From a virus, in IMG/VR virus record IMGVR_UViG_3300048549_000117, positions 1 through 33,219 of that record: a stretch of 33,219 bases of DNA, one strand, 5' to 3'. Position numbers and translations under genes: made by a program. Position 1 is the first letter of the stretch. Each line of letters opens with the position of its first letter. Below the pieces are notes generated by a model. That model saw only the letters and a list, made by a program, of their open reading frames with translations. It was not told the DNA's origin and searched no databases. This document shows positions 7,908 to 13,955 of this stretch, one piece after another.

Positions 7908-8203
7908 TGAACCCTCACAACGTGCTGTAGCTCCCCTTCCAGATCTGCTTTGACCTGAAGTGGTAGAACCTTACCCATTAAACTTAAATACGCGCTGGGG
8001 TTTTCCTTGGCCTGTTCTTCAAGATAAGAAATCAATCCTTCCTTACCAAACTTGTCCCCCGCCCTTGTAGCTGCCTCTAGGATTGCATCCTTTAACAATC
8101 TACTATTTTTGTTAGTGGCCCCCTTTGGTCTGCCCTTGCCAGCCGCTGGTGGTTTTCCACTATTTTTCACTATTTTAGTGCTTTGTTCTTTTTCTGTTCC
8201 CAT
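7886..8203 (-). CDS. terS: Terminase small subunit
   Basis: About 105 residues, recognising the packaging site on phage DNA and loading the large subunit. The N-terminal region contains an AT-hook-like GKGRPKGATNKNSRLLKDAI. It is followed by GLISYLEEQAKENPSAYLSL and GKVLPLQVKADLEG, a well-known pattern of small terminases in alphaproteobacterial prophages and marine phages. An in-frame TTG at 8215 is possible, but ATG 8203 gives the usual MGTEKE start and a weak GGACGG site upstream. It is the first gene of the leftward late operon, behind a terminator and a palindrome that may control it. Confidence 0.88.
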   Translation of the reverse strand: MGTEKEQSTKIVKNSGKPPAAGKGRPKGATNKNSRLLKDAILEAATRAGDKFGKEGLISYLEEQAKENPSAYLSLMGKVLPLQVKADLEGELQHVVRVQWRKTKK

Positions 8204-8244
8204 AGTACCGTCCAATCTGGGTGCGTCTATTATTCAAATATAAC

Positions 8245-8259
8245 TTAGAACTATTCTAA
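8245..8259. promoter_or_regulatory. Perfect palindrome TTAGAA-N3-TTCTAA upstream of terminase operon
   Basis: A 6-3-6 perfect inverted repeat lies between the terminator and terS. Reading leftward it is followed by an AT-rich TTATATTTGAATAAT that could hold a -10 box, but no good -35 is visible. This fits a late promoter that needs an activator bound at the palindrome. That reading is inference. Confidence 0.4.
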
Positions 8260-8304
8260 AAAAAACCCCCCTAGCTGAAATGTGAGAAAGGAACGCTAGG
8301 AGGG
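8258..8304 (-). terminator. Intrinsic terminator after the replication operon
   Basis: Read leftward, a 10-bp stem CCCTCCTAGC/GCTAGGGGGG (one T-G wobble) encloses a 19-base loop and is followed by eight T. It lies downstream of the two replication genes and just before the terminase operon, so it separates early from late leftward transcription. The 8305-8369 stretch between it and the upstream gene shows no gene; it holds a short direct repeat (TAACAGG-CAG / TAACAGG-GAG). Confidence 0.85.
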
Positions 8305-8369
8305 CCAGTTAACAGGCAGTATAACAGGGAGGGTGTTACGACCACCTCACCTGATACTATCATATGCAA

Positions 8370-8834
8370 TCAGACTTTTCTATGCAGCATGGCTTCACGA
8401 TATGGATCAAGATCGTATTCATCAACCATGCCCTTTCGCAAAAGGATGTCAGATTGCTTTCCAACGATATAACTTTCACACACCGCCTGTCCAGCTTTAA
8501 TCCTAGCCGCATTAATTTTGTAAGGATCTGGGACATACTTATCATCACCTGTTAGATCTCTAAACTCTGGACGCCTTGGTGCAATCTTTTTAGCAGCCGT
8601 ACTTAAATCTTTTTTAGTAGGCCAACTTCTTGTCTCCAAGTTATCAAATACCGCATCACTAAAATCTTTCCACCAGTCAACGTAGCCGCGTGTGGGTGCT
8701 AGTTTAGTTATCGCATCACAAAGGAACTCAGCCTCTTCTTTCATCAATTCTGGGTTACCTGACACGGCCCGTGGAGCATTTAGCCGCCCCAACATCTTTA
8801 GCATTAATTGTTTTAACTCTTCATTCCTAGACAT
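8370..8834 (-). CDS. Hypothetical replication-associated protein (possible helicase loader)
   Basis: A 154-residue, mostly helical soluble protein. It contains SNR-type charged helices, KLAPTRGYVDWWKDFSDAVF, RSWPTKKDLSTAAKKIAP and a C-terminal DPYREAMLHRKV. I do not recognise a family with certainty. It follows the O-like initiator with an eight-base overlap. In lambda-type phages that position is held by the P or DnaC-like protein that delivers the host DnaB helicase to the origin. No Walker motif is visible, so a DnaC-type ATPase is unlikely; a P-like loader remains possible. Role assigned from context only. Confidence 0.55.
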   Translation of the reverse strand: MSRNEELKQLMLKMLGRLNAPRAVSGNPELMKEEAEFLCDAITKLAPTRGYVDWWKDFSDAVFDNLETRSWPTKKDLSTAAKKIAPRRPEFRDLTGDDKYVPDPYKINAARIKAGQAVCESYIVGKQSDILLRKGMVDEYDLDPYREAMLHRKV

Positions 8835-9522
8835 TTGCTATTCCTTCCCTGTTAACAAACATTTCGTTTAGAACTTGATGTTGCAAGTTTTCTTTTGACA
8901 CTTCAATCTCATCATTCCATCGTTCTTGATTAAGCCAAGTGGCTGCGTGTGGAACAAACTTTTGATCCTTACCCTTACACACTGATGCAAAGAGATCTAC
9001 TTTTCTTAGAAGTTCATCACCTTCAATTTTTGTTAAAGCTTTAGCAATAGATTTTTCTGCTTGAGCCTTGCCAACCTTCCTTGGATAGCGTGACCAAAAC
9101 TCTTTAAAATAATCTATAACCTCATCAATTGATCTAACTATTACTACTTCATTACTTCCAAGGTTACTACTTACAAGGTTAGGGTCGTGTTTTGCAACTA
9201 GGGGTGGTTGCGTTTTACCACTAGGGCTAGTTGTATTTTGCGACTTGGGTTCAGCTAAGTTTAGAATGTAAGTATTTGAGGTAAATCCCCCGTCACTTCT
9301 CTTCTCTTTTACCTTACGAATAAATCCATGAACCATCAAAAAATCGATGTGTCTAATAACAGAAGTCTTATCCATTTCGCAACACTCAGCCAATCTGGTA
9401 AGGCTGGGGAAGCACTTATTAGTTTCACCGTTATGGTGATCTGCTAACCAATAAAGGACTATTTTAGTGGCTGGCTTTAACCCCTGTTGTTTCATGGCTA
9501 AAGCTGTCATATAGTGGGACAT
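8827..9522 (-). CDS. Replication initiator, lambda O-like (helix-turn-helix)
   Basis: A 231-residue protein. Residues about 10-85 form a winged helix-turn-helix of the HTH_36 type found in phage initiators (TKIVLYWLADHHNGE, FPSLTRLAECCEMDKTSVIR, FLMVHGFIRK). A polar linker (about 92-125) separates it from a C-terminal helical domain. That domain carries YFKEFWSRYPRKVGKAQAEK and FVPHAATWLNQERWND, common in DnaT/O-type replication proteins. The linker-coding DNA contains three 23-bp iterons, as in lambda O, so it probably binds an origin inside its own gene. The ATG has TAAGGAG upstream. With no phage polymerase or helicase in view, it would recruit the host replisome. Confidence 0.85.
   Translation of the reverse strand: MSHYMTALAMKQQGLKPATKIVLYWLADHHNGETNKCFPSLTRLAECCEMDKTSVIRHIDFLMVHGFIRKVKEKRSDGGFTSNTYILNLAEPKSQNTTSPSGKTQPPLVAKHDPNLVSSNLGSNEVVIVRSIDEVIDYFKEFWSRYPRKVGKAQAEKSIAKALTKIEGDELLRKVDLFASVCKGKDQKFVPHAATWLNQERWNDEIEVSKENLQHQVLNEMFVNREGIANV
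9190..9258. repeat. Candidate replication origin: three 23-bp iterons inside the initiator gene
   Basis: Three tandem units start at 9190, 9213 and 9236 with cores TTTTGCAACTAGGG, TTTTACCACTAGGG and TTTTGCGACTTGGG. The spacing is exactly 23 bp, which is not a multiple of three. The copies are therefore read in three different frames and cannot reflect protein repetition. To the left lie two 13-bp repeats, ACTTCCAAGGTTA (9154) and ACTTACAAGGTTA (9169), and an AT-rich stretch at about 9100-9155 that could unwind. The layout matches the lambda origin in the O gene. Confidence 0.7.
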
Positions 9523-9569
9523 GAGAATACTCCTTACATTGTTCTCACTTTTTATCTCTTTAAACTTAA

Positions 9570-9597
9570 ACCCCTAGTTCACGCTGGGGGTTTTTTT
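9570..9597. terminator. Hairpin terminator between repressor and initiator genes
   Basis: An 8-bp stem ACCCCTAG/CTGGGGGT (one wobble pair) with a 6-base loop is followed on the plus strand by seven T. Read leftward it is flanked by A7 and TTTAAGTTT, a weaker tract. The leftward repressor message would pass through it into the replication genes, so it may act as a partial attenuator; rightward it would block stray transcription. It overlaps the repressor stop codon. Confidence 0.65.
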
Positions 9598-9784
9598 ATT
9601 CACTATCCATTAAATAATCGGATAACCTTTCTACCGTATCATAACTGACGTTGCCCGTGTTGTCACGGACGCGATAGAAAGTATGGCGGGATAATCCCGT
9701 GGCATCGCATACCTTAGACGCCTGTCGATCTTGTATGGCTCTTCGCACATACTTTAAATTGTACATCATTCCAGCATTAAGCAT
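9596..9784 (-). CDS. Small Cro/CI-like helix-turn-helix repressor
   Basis: A 62-residue DNA-binding protein. An HTH spans about residues 22-58: ASKVCDATGLSRHTFYRVRD, then NVSYDTVERLSDYLMD, resembling the XRE/Cro fold with its typical 'xVERLxDYL' last helix. There is no C-terminal oligomerisation or peptidase domain, so it is closer to Cro or a minimal repressor than to a cleavable CI. ATG 9784 is chosen because GGAG lies six bases upstream; ATG 9796 lacks such a site. It is transcribed leftward from a promoter that overlaps the rightward early promoter. It is the most likely ligand of the CCTATA-type operators in the window, which is inference. Confidence 0.8.
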   Translation of the reverse strand: MLNAGMMYNLKYVRRAIQDRQASKVCDATGLSRHTFYRVRDNTGNVSYDTVERLSDYLMDSE

Positions 9785-9814
9785 ATTAATCTCCATTTTT
9801 TTTCGCTGCTAGGG

Positions 9815-9843
9815 TTGTATATAGGATACAGATAATATATATG
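9815..9843 (+). promoter_or_regulatory. Rightward early promoter candidate
   Basis: TTGTAT at 9815-9820 and TATATG at 9838-9843 are separated by 17 bases. The same -10-like TATATG with a TTGNA-type -35 recurs in three promoters downstream. It would drive the recombination operon starting at 9875. A small inverted repeat TGTAT-ATAGG-ATACA (9816-9830 region) and a TATAGG half-site lie inside it. Confidence 0.6.
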
Positions 9844-9846
9844 CAA
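9818..9846 (-). promoter_or_regulatory. Leftward promoter of the repressor gene, overlapping the rightward one
   Basis: On the minus strand TTGCAT (9846-9841) and TATATA (9823-9818) are separated by 17 bases, a good sigma70 match. The two promoters are superimposed face to face over about 26 bp, so polymerase can occupy only one at a time. The leader to the repressor ATG is about 30 bases. Confidence 0.6.
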
Positions 9847-9874
9847 GAGACATCAAGTATTAGGAGTGAGAAAA

Positions 9875-10084
9875 GTGAATAATAAATTTAATCTGAAAAT
9901 GCAGTTAGTAATAAGGACTGCACTTTTTAATGTAATGACTGAAAGAAACATTATGCCTTTGGACAGTCATAAAATTCATAACGCAATCGTTGATGCTATG
10001 GAAAATCATAATAAGGATCAGGATGCAGACATGCATTTTTTTAATAAGAACAAGAATAAAGTATCTGGAAAGGAGATTGCGTAA
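9875..10084 (+). CDS. Small hypothetical early protein (69 aa)
   Basis: First gene of the rightward early operon. The GTG at 9875 has AGGAG eight bases upstream; an in-frame GTG at 9866 would overlap that site. The product is basic and Asn-rich (NNKFNLKMQLVIRTALFNVM, then HKIHNAIVDAMENHNKDQDA), probably two or three helices, with no known domain. Its stop overlaps the ATG of the annealing-protein gene (TAATG), so the two are coupled. By position lambda-like phages often have small regulators or recombination accessories here; nothing more can be said. Confidence 0.65.
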   Translation: MNNKFNLKMQLVIRTALFNVMTERNIMPLDSHKIHNAIVDAMENHNKDQDADMHFFNKNKNKVSGKEIA

Positions 10085-10725
10085 TGGCTAATAAGAAAAC
10101 ATCAGTGTGGGAGACACTATCGACAATCAATGTTTCTGAACGTGTCGAAAAGAAATATTTTAAAAACAAAAAAACTGGCAGAGAATATGGTCTGTCATAT
10201 TTGTCGTGGGCTTGGGCTTGGGCCGAAGTTAAAAAGCGGTATCCAACTGCATCATATGAAATACACGACGATATATTTTTTCCTGACAATACTGTCGAAA
10301 CCAGAGTAAGCGTCACCATTGAGGATCAGACCCACATGATGTGGCTACCCGTAATGGACTTTAAGAACGACGCCAAAGTTAACCCTACATCACGGGAAGT
10401 AAGTGACACCCGAATGCGTTGCCTGACTAAAGCTATCGCAATGCACGGGATGGGTCACTACATCTACGCGGGTGAAGAGCTACCCGAAGGTCAATTAACC
10501 GAAGAAGAAGCTAAGACTAACGATCCAAACTTAAACATGAGCCATGAAGAAAAGGCTGAAGCTTGGCTGGAGTTCTTTTACAACGATACAGTAGATGCAA
10601 CTAAGTTTGCAGAGAACGATAAAAAATTTCAACGGTGGTTCACAAGGGCTGATGAACTAACCCAAGCGTTACGTGAACGCATCAATGAAGCCTATCTAAC
10701 TAAAAAAACGGAGTTAATGTTATGA
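10084..10725 (+). CDS. Single-strand annealing protein, Sak/DUF1071 family
   Basis: A 213-residue protein whose N-terminal 140 residues match DUF1071: LSYLSWAWAWAEVKKRYPTA, WLPVMDFKNDAKVNPTSREV, RMRCLTKAIAMHGMGHYIYA and GEELPEG. This family belongs to the Rad52-like phage recombinases. They anneal complementary single strands during recombination-dependent replication and concatemer formation. The C-terminus (about 145-213) is helical and charged, probably for oligomer or partner contacts. It precedes SSB with an ATGA overlap, the classic recombinase-SSB pair. No exonuclease partner of the lambda Exo type is seen, though the nuclease-like gene at 11469 could serve. Confidence 0.92.
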   Translation: MANKKTSVWETLSTINVSERVEKKYFKNKKTGREYGLSYLSWAWAWAEVKKRYPTASYEIHDDIFFPDNTVETRVSVTIEDQTHMMWLPVMDFKNDAKVNPTSREVSDTRMRCLTKAIAMHGMGHYIYAGEELPEGQLTEEEAKTNDPNLNMSHEEKAEAWLEFFYNDTVDATKFAENDKKFQRWFTRADELTQALRERINEAYLTKKTELML

Positions 10726-11093
10726 AAGCTATTAGTATCGCAGGGCGTACAACCAAGAACTGTGAAGTTCAAACGTACGAAGGAAGGGAGTTTATTACCT
10801 TTTCTGTCGCGGTTGAAACGTATCAAAAAAAACAAAAGGGAGTAATGTTCTTTGAGTGTACTTACTACCGTACGGGTCTAGCCCCCCATATGCCCAAAGG
10901 AACCCCTGTAGCTGTGTCTGGGGAGTTTGTTGCTGACGAATACAATGGAAAGACGTACCTGAAAGTTCGCGCATCAGAGGTCACCCTGTTGGGTTCTGCA
11001 AGGAAAGAAGAAACAGCGTCAAATCCTGAACCAGCCCCGCCACAGCATGAGAATACAACGTCCCAAGACATGGACGATGAAATACCTTTCTGA
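10722..11093 (+). CDS. ssb: Single-stranded DNA-binding protein
   Basis: A 123-residue OB-fold SSB. It shows ISIAGRTTKNCEVQTYEGRE, FITFSVAVETYQKK, FFECTYYRTG, KGTPVAVSGEFVADEYNGK and TYLKVRASEVTLLG. A flexible Pro/Ser linker and the acidic tip DMDDEIPF follow, the tail through which SSBs recruit partner proteins. It coats single strands at phage forks and works with the upstream annealing protein. The ATG overlaps the upstream stop (ATGA), and the TGATG at its own end overlaps the next start. Slightly shorter than host SSBs, as usual for phages. Confidence 0.95.
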   Translation: MKAISIAGRTTKNCEVQTYEGREFITFSVAVETYQKKQKGVMFFECTYYRTGLAPHMPKGTPVAVSGEFVADEYNGKTYLKVRASEVTLLGSARKEETASNPEPAPPQHENTTSQDMDDEIPF

Positions 11094-11488
11094 TGGCTAT
11101 CAATTTGCAAATGGAACTAAGTGATGGGCAGCTACAGCCCGTCACACGTTACGACGCTGAACGCATGGAAGAATATGCAAACGGTCAACTGTTTAATATT
11201 AAAGCAGCCGCTAAGAGATCGAACCCTCACCATAACCTGTACTGGTCCACGCTTCGAAATGTGGCCCGTGATACAGGCAAGTGGCCCACAGAGCATCACC
11301 TACATGATGAACTAAAGATTGCTTGTGGCTACGTGCGTATCAAATTGTCGGGACTTAACGGGGAGCTAGTCAACATTCCTGACAGTATCCGTTTTGATAA
11401 AATGACCCAGAATGAATTTACGAAATACTTTGATCTTGCCATGCAGAAACTTGCAGAAGGAATTGGTTATGACCCTTTACGTGAATAA
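11093..11488 (+). CDS. Recombination-associated protein, DUF1367/NinB-like
   Basis: 131 residues. The motif order KAAAKRSNPHHNLYWSTLRN, HLHDELKIACGYVRIKLSGL and IPDSIRFDKMTQNEFTKYFD recalls DUF1367 and NinB proteins, which are found near SSB and junction-processing genes of lambdoid phages. NinB-type proteins bind single-stranded DNA and act in Orf-type recombination; this is family knowledge and the match here is by pattern only. It is coupled by TGATG to SSB and overlaps the next gene. No catalytic site is evident. The middle region seems shorter than in typical DUF1367 members. Confidence 0.6.
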   Translation: MAINLQMELSDGQLQPVTRYDAERMEEYANGQLFNIKAAAKRSNPHHNLYWSTLRNVARDTGKWPTEHHLHDELKIACGYVRIKLSGLNGELVNIPDSIRFDKMTQNEFTKYFDLAMQKLAEGIGYDPLRE

Positions 11489-11957
11489 GAGTGATCAGGA
11501 ACATGAGCATCGGGTATTAAATTTTTTAGAAAAGCGTTGGAAGTGTGACAGTGTCAGATCCTTAGAAAAGAAAGCAAGCTTCGATGGGTTCCTACATCGG
11601 GATGGTAAGCCCACAGCCCTAGTAGAAATACGTCGATTGAATTGCTACTCCAACAGTTATCCAGACGCTATGATTAGCTACACCAAAATTCAAAACTGGC
11701 AGACGCTGTATCCTGTTTTAAATTTGCCGTGCTTGTTTGTCGTTAATTGGCTGGATCAAGTTCGATACGCCAACATCGAAGATATAGTTTCGCACAGAGA
11801 CATTCGGGTTAGCCCAATAAGTAAAAATAGACGTAACCCAGAAGAGGACAGGGAGATTGTTTTTTATTACCCAGTTCAAAAATTTAAATTGATCGCAATT
11901 GATTTAGAAGCAGAAATCATGCACGATCCAAACAAGGTAGATAAATATGACCCATAA
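11469..11957 (+). CDS. Putative PD-(D/E)XK-type nuclease
   Basis: 162 residues from ATG 11469, inside the end of the previous gene; an upstream in-frame ATG at 11412 is less likely because it would lengthen the overlap. The N-terminal helix EHRVLNFLEKRW, strand CDSVRSLEKK, then ASFDGFLHRDGKPTALVEIR give the alpha-beta-beta-beta order of the PD-(D/E)XK core. D39, E53 and R55 sit in the D...ExK/R positions; Arg in place of Lys is an odd variant. The rest is a beta/alpha mix (WQTLYPVLNLPCLFVVNWLD) consistent with the fold. In this recombination operon it may be a resolvase or exonuclease. Activity is unproven. Confidence 0.6.
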   Translation: MTLYVNKSDQEHEHRVLNFLEKRWKCDSVRSLEKKASFDGFLHRDGKPTALVEIRRLNCYSNSYPDAMISYTKIQNWQTLYPVLNLPCLFVVNWLDQVRYANIEDIVSHRDIRVSPISKNRRNPEEDREIVFYYPVQKFKLIAIDLEAEIMHDPNKVDKYDP

Positions 11958-12219
11958 GTTCAAATATACCGACGAACAAATTATGATAAGGGCTATGCCT
12001 TGCCCTAAGTGTTTTGCTAAACCTAGAGAGTTATGCAAAAGAAAACCAAAAGCAAATGGTATGGTTAGAAACCACGAAGAACGAATGTTTTTATTTCACG
12101 ATCACGTTATGGAATGTTCTTATGGTGCTATGTATTTTCAAACACACTCCGTTCCTACTACAAAGAAAGCTTCTGATGAGTTAGACGAATTTGAAAGTTT
12201 ACTTGAACCATATGAGTAA
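11947..12219 (+). CDS. Small zinc-finger protein
   Basis: 90 residues with a C-x2-C-x7-C-x12-H zinc site (C19, C22, C30, H43) in MPCPKCFAKPRELCKRKP and VRNHEERMF. This is the pattern of the small phage zinc-binding domain often fused or adjacent to nucleases and DNA-modifying enzymes. Its role is unknown; nucleic-acid binding is likely. It overlaps the upstream nuclease-like gene by 11 bases and the downstream HNH gene by eight, so it is tightly co-translated and may be a subunit of either. The C-terminus is acidic (DELDEFESLLEPYE). Confidence 0.7.
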   Translation: MTHKFKYTDEQIMIRAMPCPKCFAKPRELCKRKPKANGMVRNHEERMFLFHDHVMECSYGAMYFQTHSVPTTKKASDELDEFESLLEPYE

Positions 12220-12556
12220 TCTAACAAACAGACCACCTTTAGGACTTAAAAAACCAAAAGATAAAAAAGATGCAAAATTTTTACAGAAAATCCGTGAATT
12301 ACCATGCTGCGTTTGCAAACGGTTTGGGCTGGTTCAACGATCCCCAACTACAGCGCATCACCCGATACACGACAGGTTCTCAGCAAGAAAAGTTTCAGAC
12401 CGACTTGCTATCCCGCTTTGCGACGATCACCACCAACAGCTTTGGGGAACCGACAAATCTAAACTGGCGATACACAGAAGTCCTTTGAAATGGCGTGAAG
12501 CTTACGGCCCCGACTATTCTTATTCTTTTTCATCCGTCCAAGAAACCGACACGTAA
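12212..12556 (+). CDS. HNH-like nuclease, DUF968/Ref-type
   Basis: 114 residues from ATG 12212 (a TTG at 12191 is in frame but lacks support). Cys and His ligands appear in order: PCCVCKRFG (C32, C33, C35), TTAHHPIHDRFS (H49, H50, H53), KVSDRLAIPLCDDHHQQLWG (C70, H73, H74). This is the layout of DUF968 and Ref-type HNH proteins, which cut DNA at recombination intermediates; Ref does so with RecA. Together with the neighbouring annealing protein it suggests D-loop or junction processing. Its last 37 bases overlap the opposite-strand rusA gene end to end. Confidence 0.7.
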   Translation: MSNLTNRPPLGLKKPKDKKDAKFLQKIRELPCCVCKRFGLVQRSPTTAHHPIHDRFSARKVSDRLAIPLCDDHHQQLWGTDKSKLAIHRSPLKWREAYGPDYSYSFSSVQETDT

Positions 12557-12966
12557 AGGGCTGGGCCGCGCTCTGGGTGACAGTAACGTTTCTGTGCCTT
12601 GATGGACACAATTTGCTTATCATCAGCATATACGGTGTGTATAAGCCCGTCTGCAACGCATTTGACGATGTTATCTAAGTCAGGGGTGGATGTGTGAGAG
12701 ATAACCCCATATTCAGCTTCTAATCGTTTTACTTTGGGCCACGACTTGGGGATCTCCATGAATGCTACAATCTCCAGCACCACGGGCCGTTTTGTTTGAT
12801 CGACATTCTGCTTAACCATCTGACCCCAAGCAGCCGCGTGTAAACGACGTTCATAATCTCTGGTCTTGTTTGGGGTGTAAATGTGACCCGCTTTAGTGAA
12901 CCGTGGACGCCCTTTACCAACAGGCTGACCCGACAATTCAATCTCTACTTTTGTTAGTTCGATCAC
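12520..12966 (-). CDS. rusA: Holliday junction resolvase RusA
   Basis: 148 residues. RusA hallmarks are visible: GQPVGKGRPRFTKAG near the N-terminus, STPDLDNIVKCVADGL (D96, D98, K102), and VYADDKQIVS (D115, D116). The acidic residues bind magnesium and the Lys is catalytic in E. coli RusA. It cuts four-way junctions so concatemers can be packaged. Start is GTG 12966 with AAGGAG six bases upstream. Oddly it points against the surrounding rightward operon and overlaps the end of the HNH gene by 37 bases. It may therefore be transcribed from its own promoter in 12967-13050, and the two messages would be antisense there. Confidence 0.93.
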   Translation of the reverse strand: MIELTKVEIELSGQPVGKGRPRFTKAGHIYTPNKTRDYERRLHAAAWGQMVKQNVDQTKRPVVLEIVAFMEIPKSWPKVKRLEAEYGVISHTSTPDLDNIVKCVADGLIHTVYADDKQIVSIKAQKRYCHPERGPALYVSVSWTDEKE

Positions 12967-13049
12967 ACGATCTCCTTAGATTTGTGTAAAAACTGCACCC
13001 AGTCGTTACATTTTTTTTCACTATTTACAATTTTTTTTGCATGACCCCC

Positions 13050-13090
13050 TTGTATGTCTGATAAAAATAACTATATGTATATTATAAGAG
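13050..13090 (+). promoter_or_regulatory. Repeated promoter/operator element, copy 1
   Basis: TTGTAT (13050) and TATATG (13072) sit 16 bases apart, in a 40-base block nearly identical to copy 2. The CTATA-N7-TATAAG palindrome is degenerate here. The ATG of the next gene is 39 bases past TATATG. Two T8 tracts lie just upstream (13012, 13031). Confidence 0.65.
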
Positions 13091-13110
13091 ACAAAAAGGA
13101 AGTTTTTAAA

Positions 13111-13326
13111 ATGGAAATTAAAATTCACAGCGACATGATCTGGTTAAAAGATAACTCAAAAGCACACGAATATGAAGTTGAGGTTTGGACAGATCAAGGG
13201 GACACAGTTTTTGTTGGAGTAGATGCTACCAACAGAACCCAAGCAGTTTCTTTTGTAAGAAAGTTTGCTTTTAAGTGGATAGCTGGAACTGGTCACGTAA
13301 CTGCATCATGTAACATGACTGCATAA
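13111..13326 (+). CDS. Hypothetical early protein (71 aa)
   Basis: Starts at ATG 13111 with AAGGAAG ahead; an in-frame ATG at 13054 lies inside the promoter and is rejected. The product (MEIKIHSDMIWLKDNSKAHE, then YEVEVWTDQGDTVFVGVDAT) looks like a small alpha/beta fold with an N-terminal beta hairpin and one helix (NRTQAVSFVRKFAFKWI). No known domain. It is the first gene behind copy 1 of the repeated promoter and ends before a GC-rich hairpin, so it forms a self-contained cassette. Position among early accessory genes allows a host-takeover or anti-defence role, but nothing in the sequence shows one. Confidence 0.65.
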   Translation: MEIKIHSDMIWLKDNSKAHEYEVEVWTDQGDTVFVGVDATNRTQAVSFVRKFAFKWIAGTGHVTASCNMTA

Positions 13327-13332
13327 TCAACA

Positions 13333-13350
13333 GGGGGGCCTAGTCCCCCC
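13333..13350 (+). other. GC-rich intercistronic hairpin
   Basis: GGGGGG-CCTAGT-CCCCCC, a perfect 6-bp stem, lies just after the stop of the previous gene. It is followed directly by AGAAAGGAGA, the ribosome-binding site of the next gene. There is no T tract, so it is probably an RNA stability or processing element, or a weak pause, rather than a terminator. Confidence 0.6.
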
Positions 13351-13366
13351 AGAAAGGAGATCTCAA

Positions 13367-13696
13367 ATGAGATTATATACTAATAAATCTGGGGCATGGT
13401 TTGGGACACAAGCTGACGCCCGTCGTAGTTCACCCAGAAACTGGGTTGAGGTTGATGTGCCTACATCTAAACAGGATCTCATCAACTGGTTGAATGCCAA
13501 TCAAGTGGGCGGTGGTTATGACCAGCCCGTGAGCAATGAGCCAGCCATTGAGACTGAGCCATCACATGAAAAGCTTAATAAGCTGTCAGCAAGCTGGGTG
13601 TCATGGGCCTTAGATACTCTCATCAGAGGGGACAGGGCTGAAGCAATCGATATGCTCAAGCTTGGACTAAAAGCACAGAGGGGTGTGGGTCAATGA
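13367..13696 (+). CDS. Hypothetical protein (109 aa)
   Basis: ATG 13367 follows GAAAGGAGAT. The N-terminal 45 residues (MRLYTNKSGAWFGTQADARR, NWVEVDVPTSKQDLINWLNA) suggest a small fold that shares a 'GxWxxTQxDAR...EVDVPT' look with hypothetical phage proteins. A Glu/Pro-rich linker follows, then an amphipathic C-terminal helix pair (SWVSWALDTLIRGDRAEAID). No enzymatic motif. Coupled to the next gene by an ATGA overlap. It shares the transcript from promoter copy 1. Function unknown. Confidence 0.65.
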   Translation: MRLYTNKSGAWFGTQADARRSSPRNWVEVDVPTSKQDLINWLNANQVGGGYDQPVSNEPAIETEPSHEKLNKLSASWVSWALDTLIRGDRAEAIDMLKLGLKAQRGVGQ

Positions 13697-13899
13697 CCCG
13701 CGCTCAAATCATCGGGGCCATCGGTAACCCTCACCTACAATTGTACAGGGGGGACGGATACTTCTATTTCGTTTACGACGATGGCAAGGATCGATGGGAA
13801 GATCAGTCCGTGTACGTCTACAGATTAAATCATCTGTCATATGATCGATGGGTTGATGAGGGAAAAAGTTTTTTAAAAAAAGTTCTATCTGATACTTGA
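13693..13899 (+). CDS. Small conserved hypothetical protein (68 aa)
   Basis: Short Tyr-rich protein: IGNPHLQLYRGDGYFYFVYD, then DQSVYVYRLNHLSYDRWVDE. I recall near-identical strings (GYFYFVYD, SVYVYRLNHLS) in small ORFs from alphaproteobacterial phages and prophages, so it is conserved, but no function is known to me. Probably a beta sheet with one C-terminal helix. It overlaps the preceding gene (ATGA). Its stop codon lies within the -35-like hexamer of promoter copy 2. Confidence 0.65.
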   Translation: MTRAQIIGAIGNPHLQLYRGDGYFYFVYDDGKDRWEDQSVYVYRLNHLSYDRWVDEGKSFLKKVLSDT

Positions 13900-13936
13900 A
13901 TGTCTGATAAAAGTACCTATATGTATATTATAGGAA
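13896..13936 (+). promoter_or_regulatory. Repeated promoter/operator element, copy 2
   Basis: TTGAAT (13896) and TATATG (13918), 16 bases apart, in a block matching copy 1 over TGTCTGATAAAA and CTATATGTATATTATA. It includes a perfect palindrome CCTATA-N7-TATAGG (13916-13934), a likely operator. The next ATG is 38 bases past TATATG. Confidence 0.7.
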
Positions 13937-13955
13937 ACAGAAAGGAAATTTTGAA

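Noticed and set aside
8271-8363. 30-codon minus-strand frame in the 8216-8369 gap
   Set aside because: No ribosome-binding site, ends inside the terminator stem, and composition does not look protein-like.
13054-13110. ATG 13054 as start of the 13111 gene
   Set aside because: It lies in the promoter element between -35 and -10; ATG 13111 has AAGGAAG in the right place.
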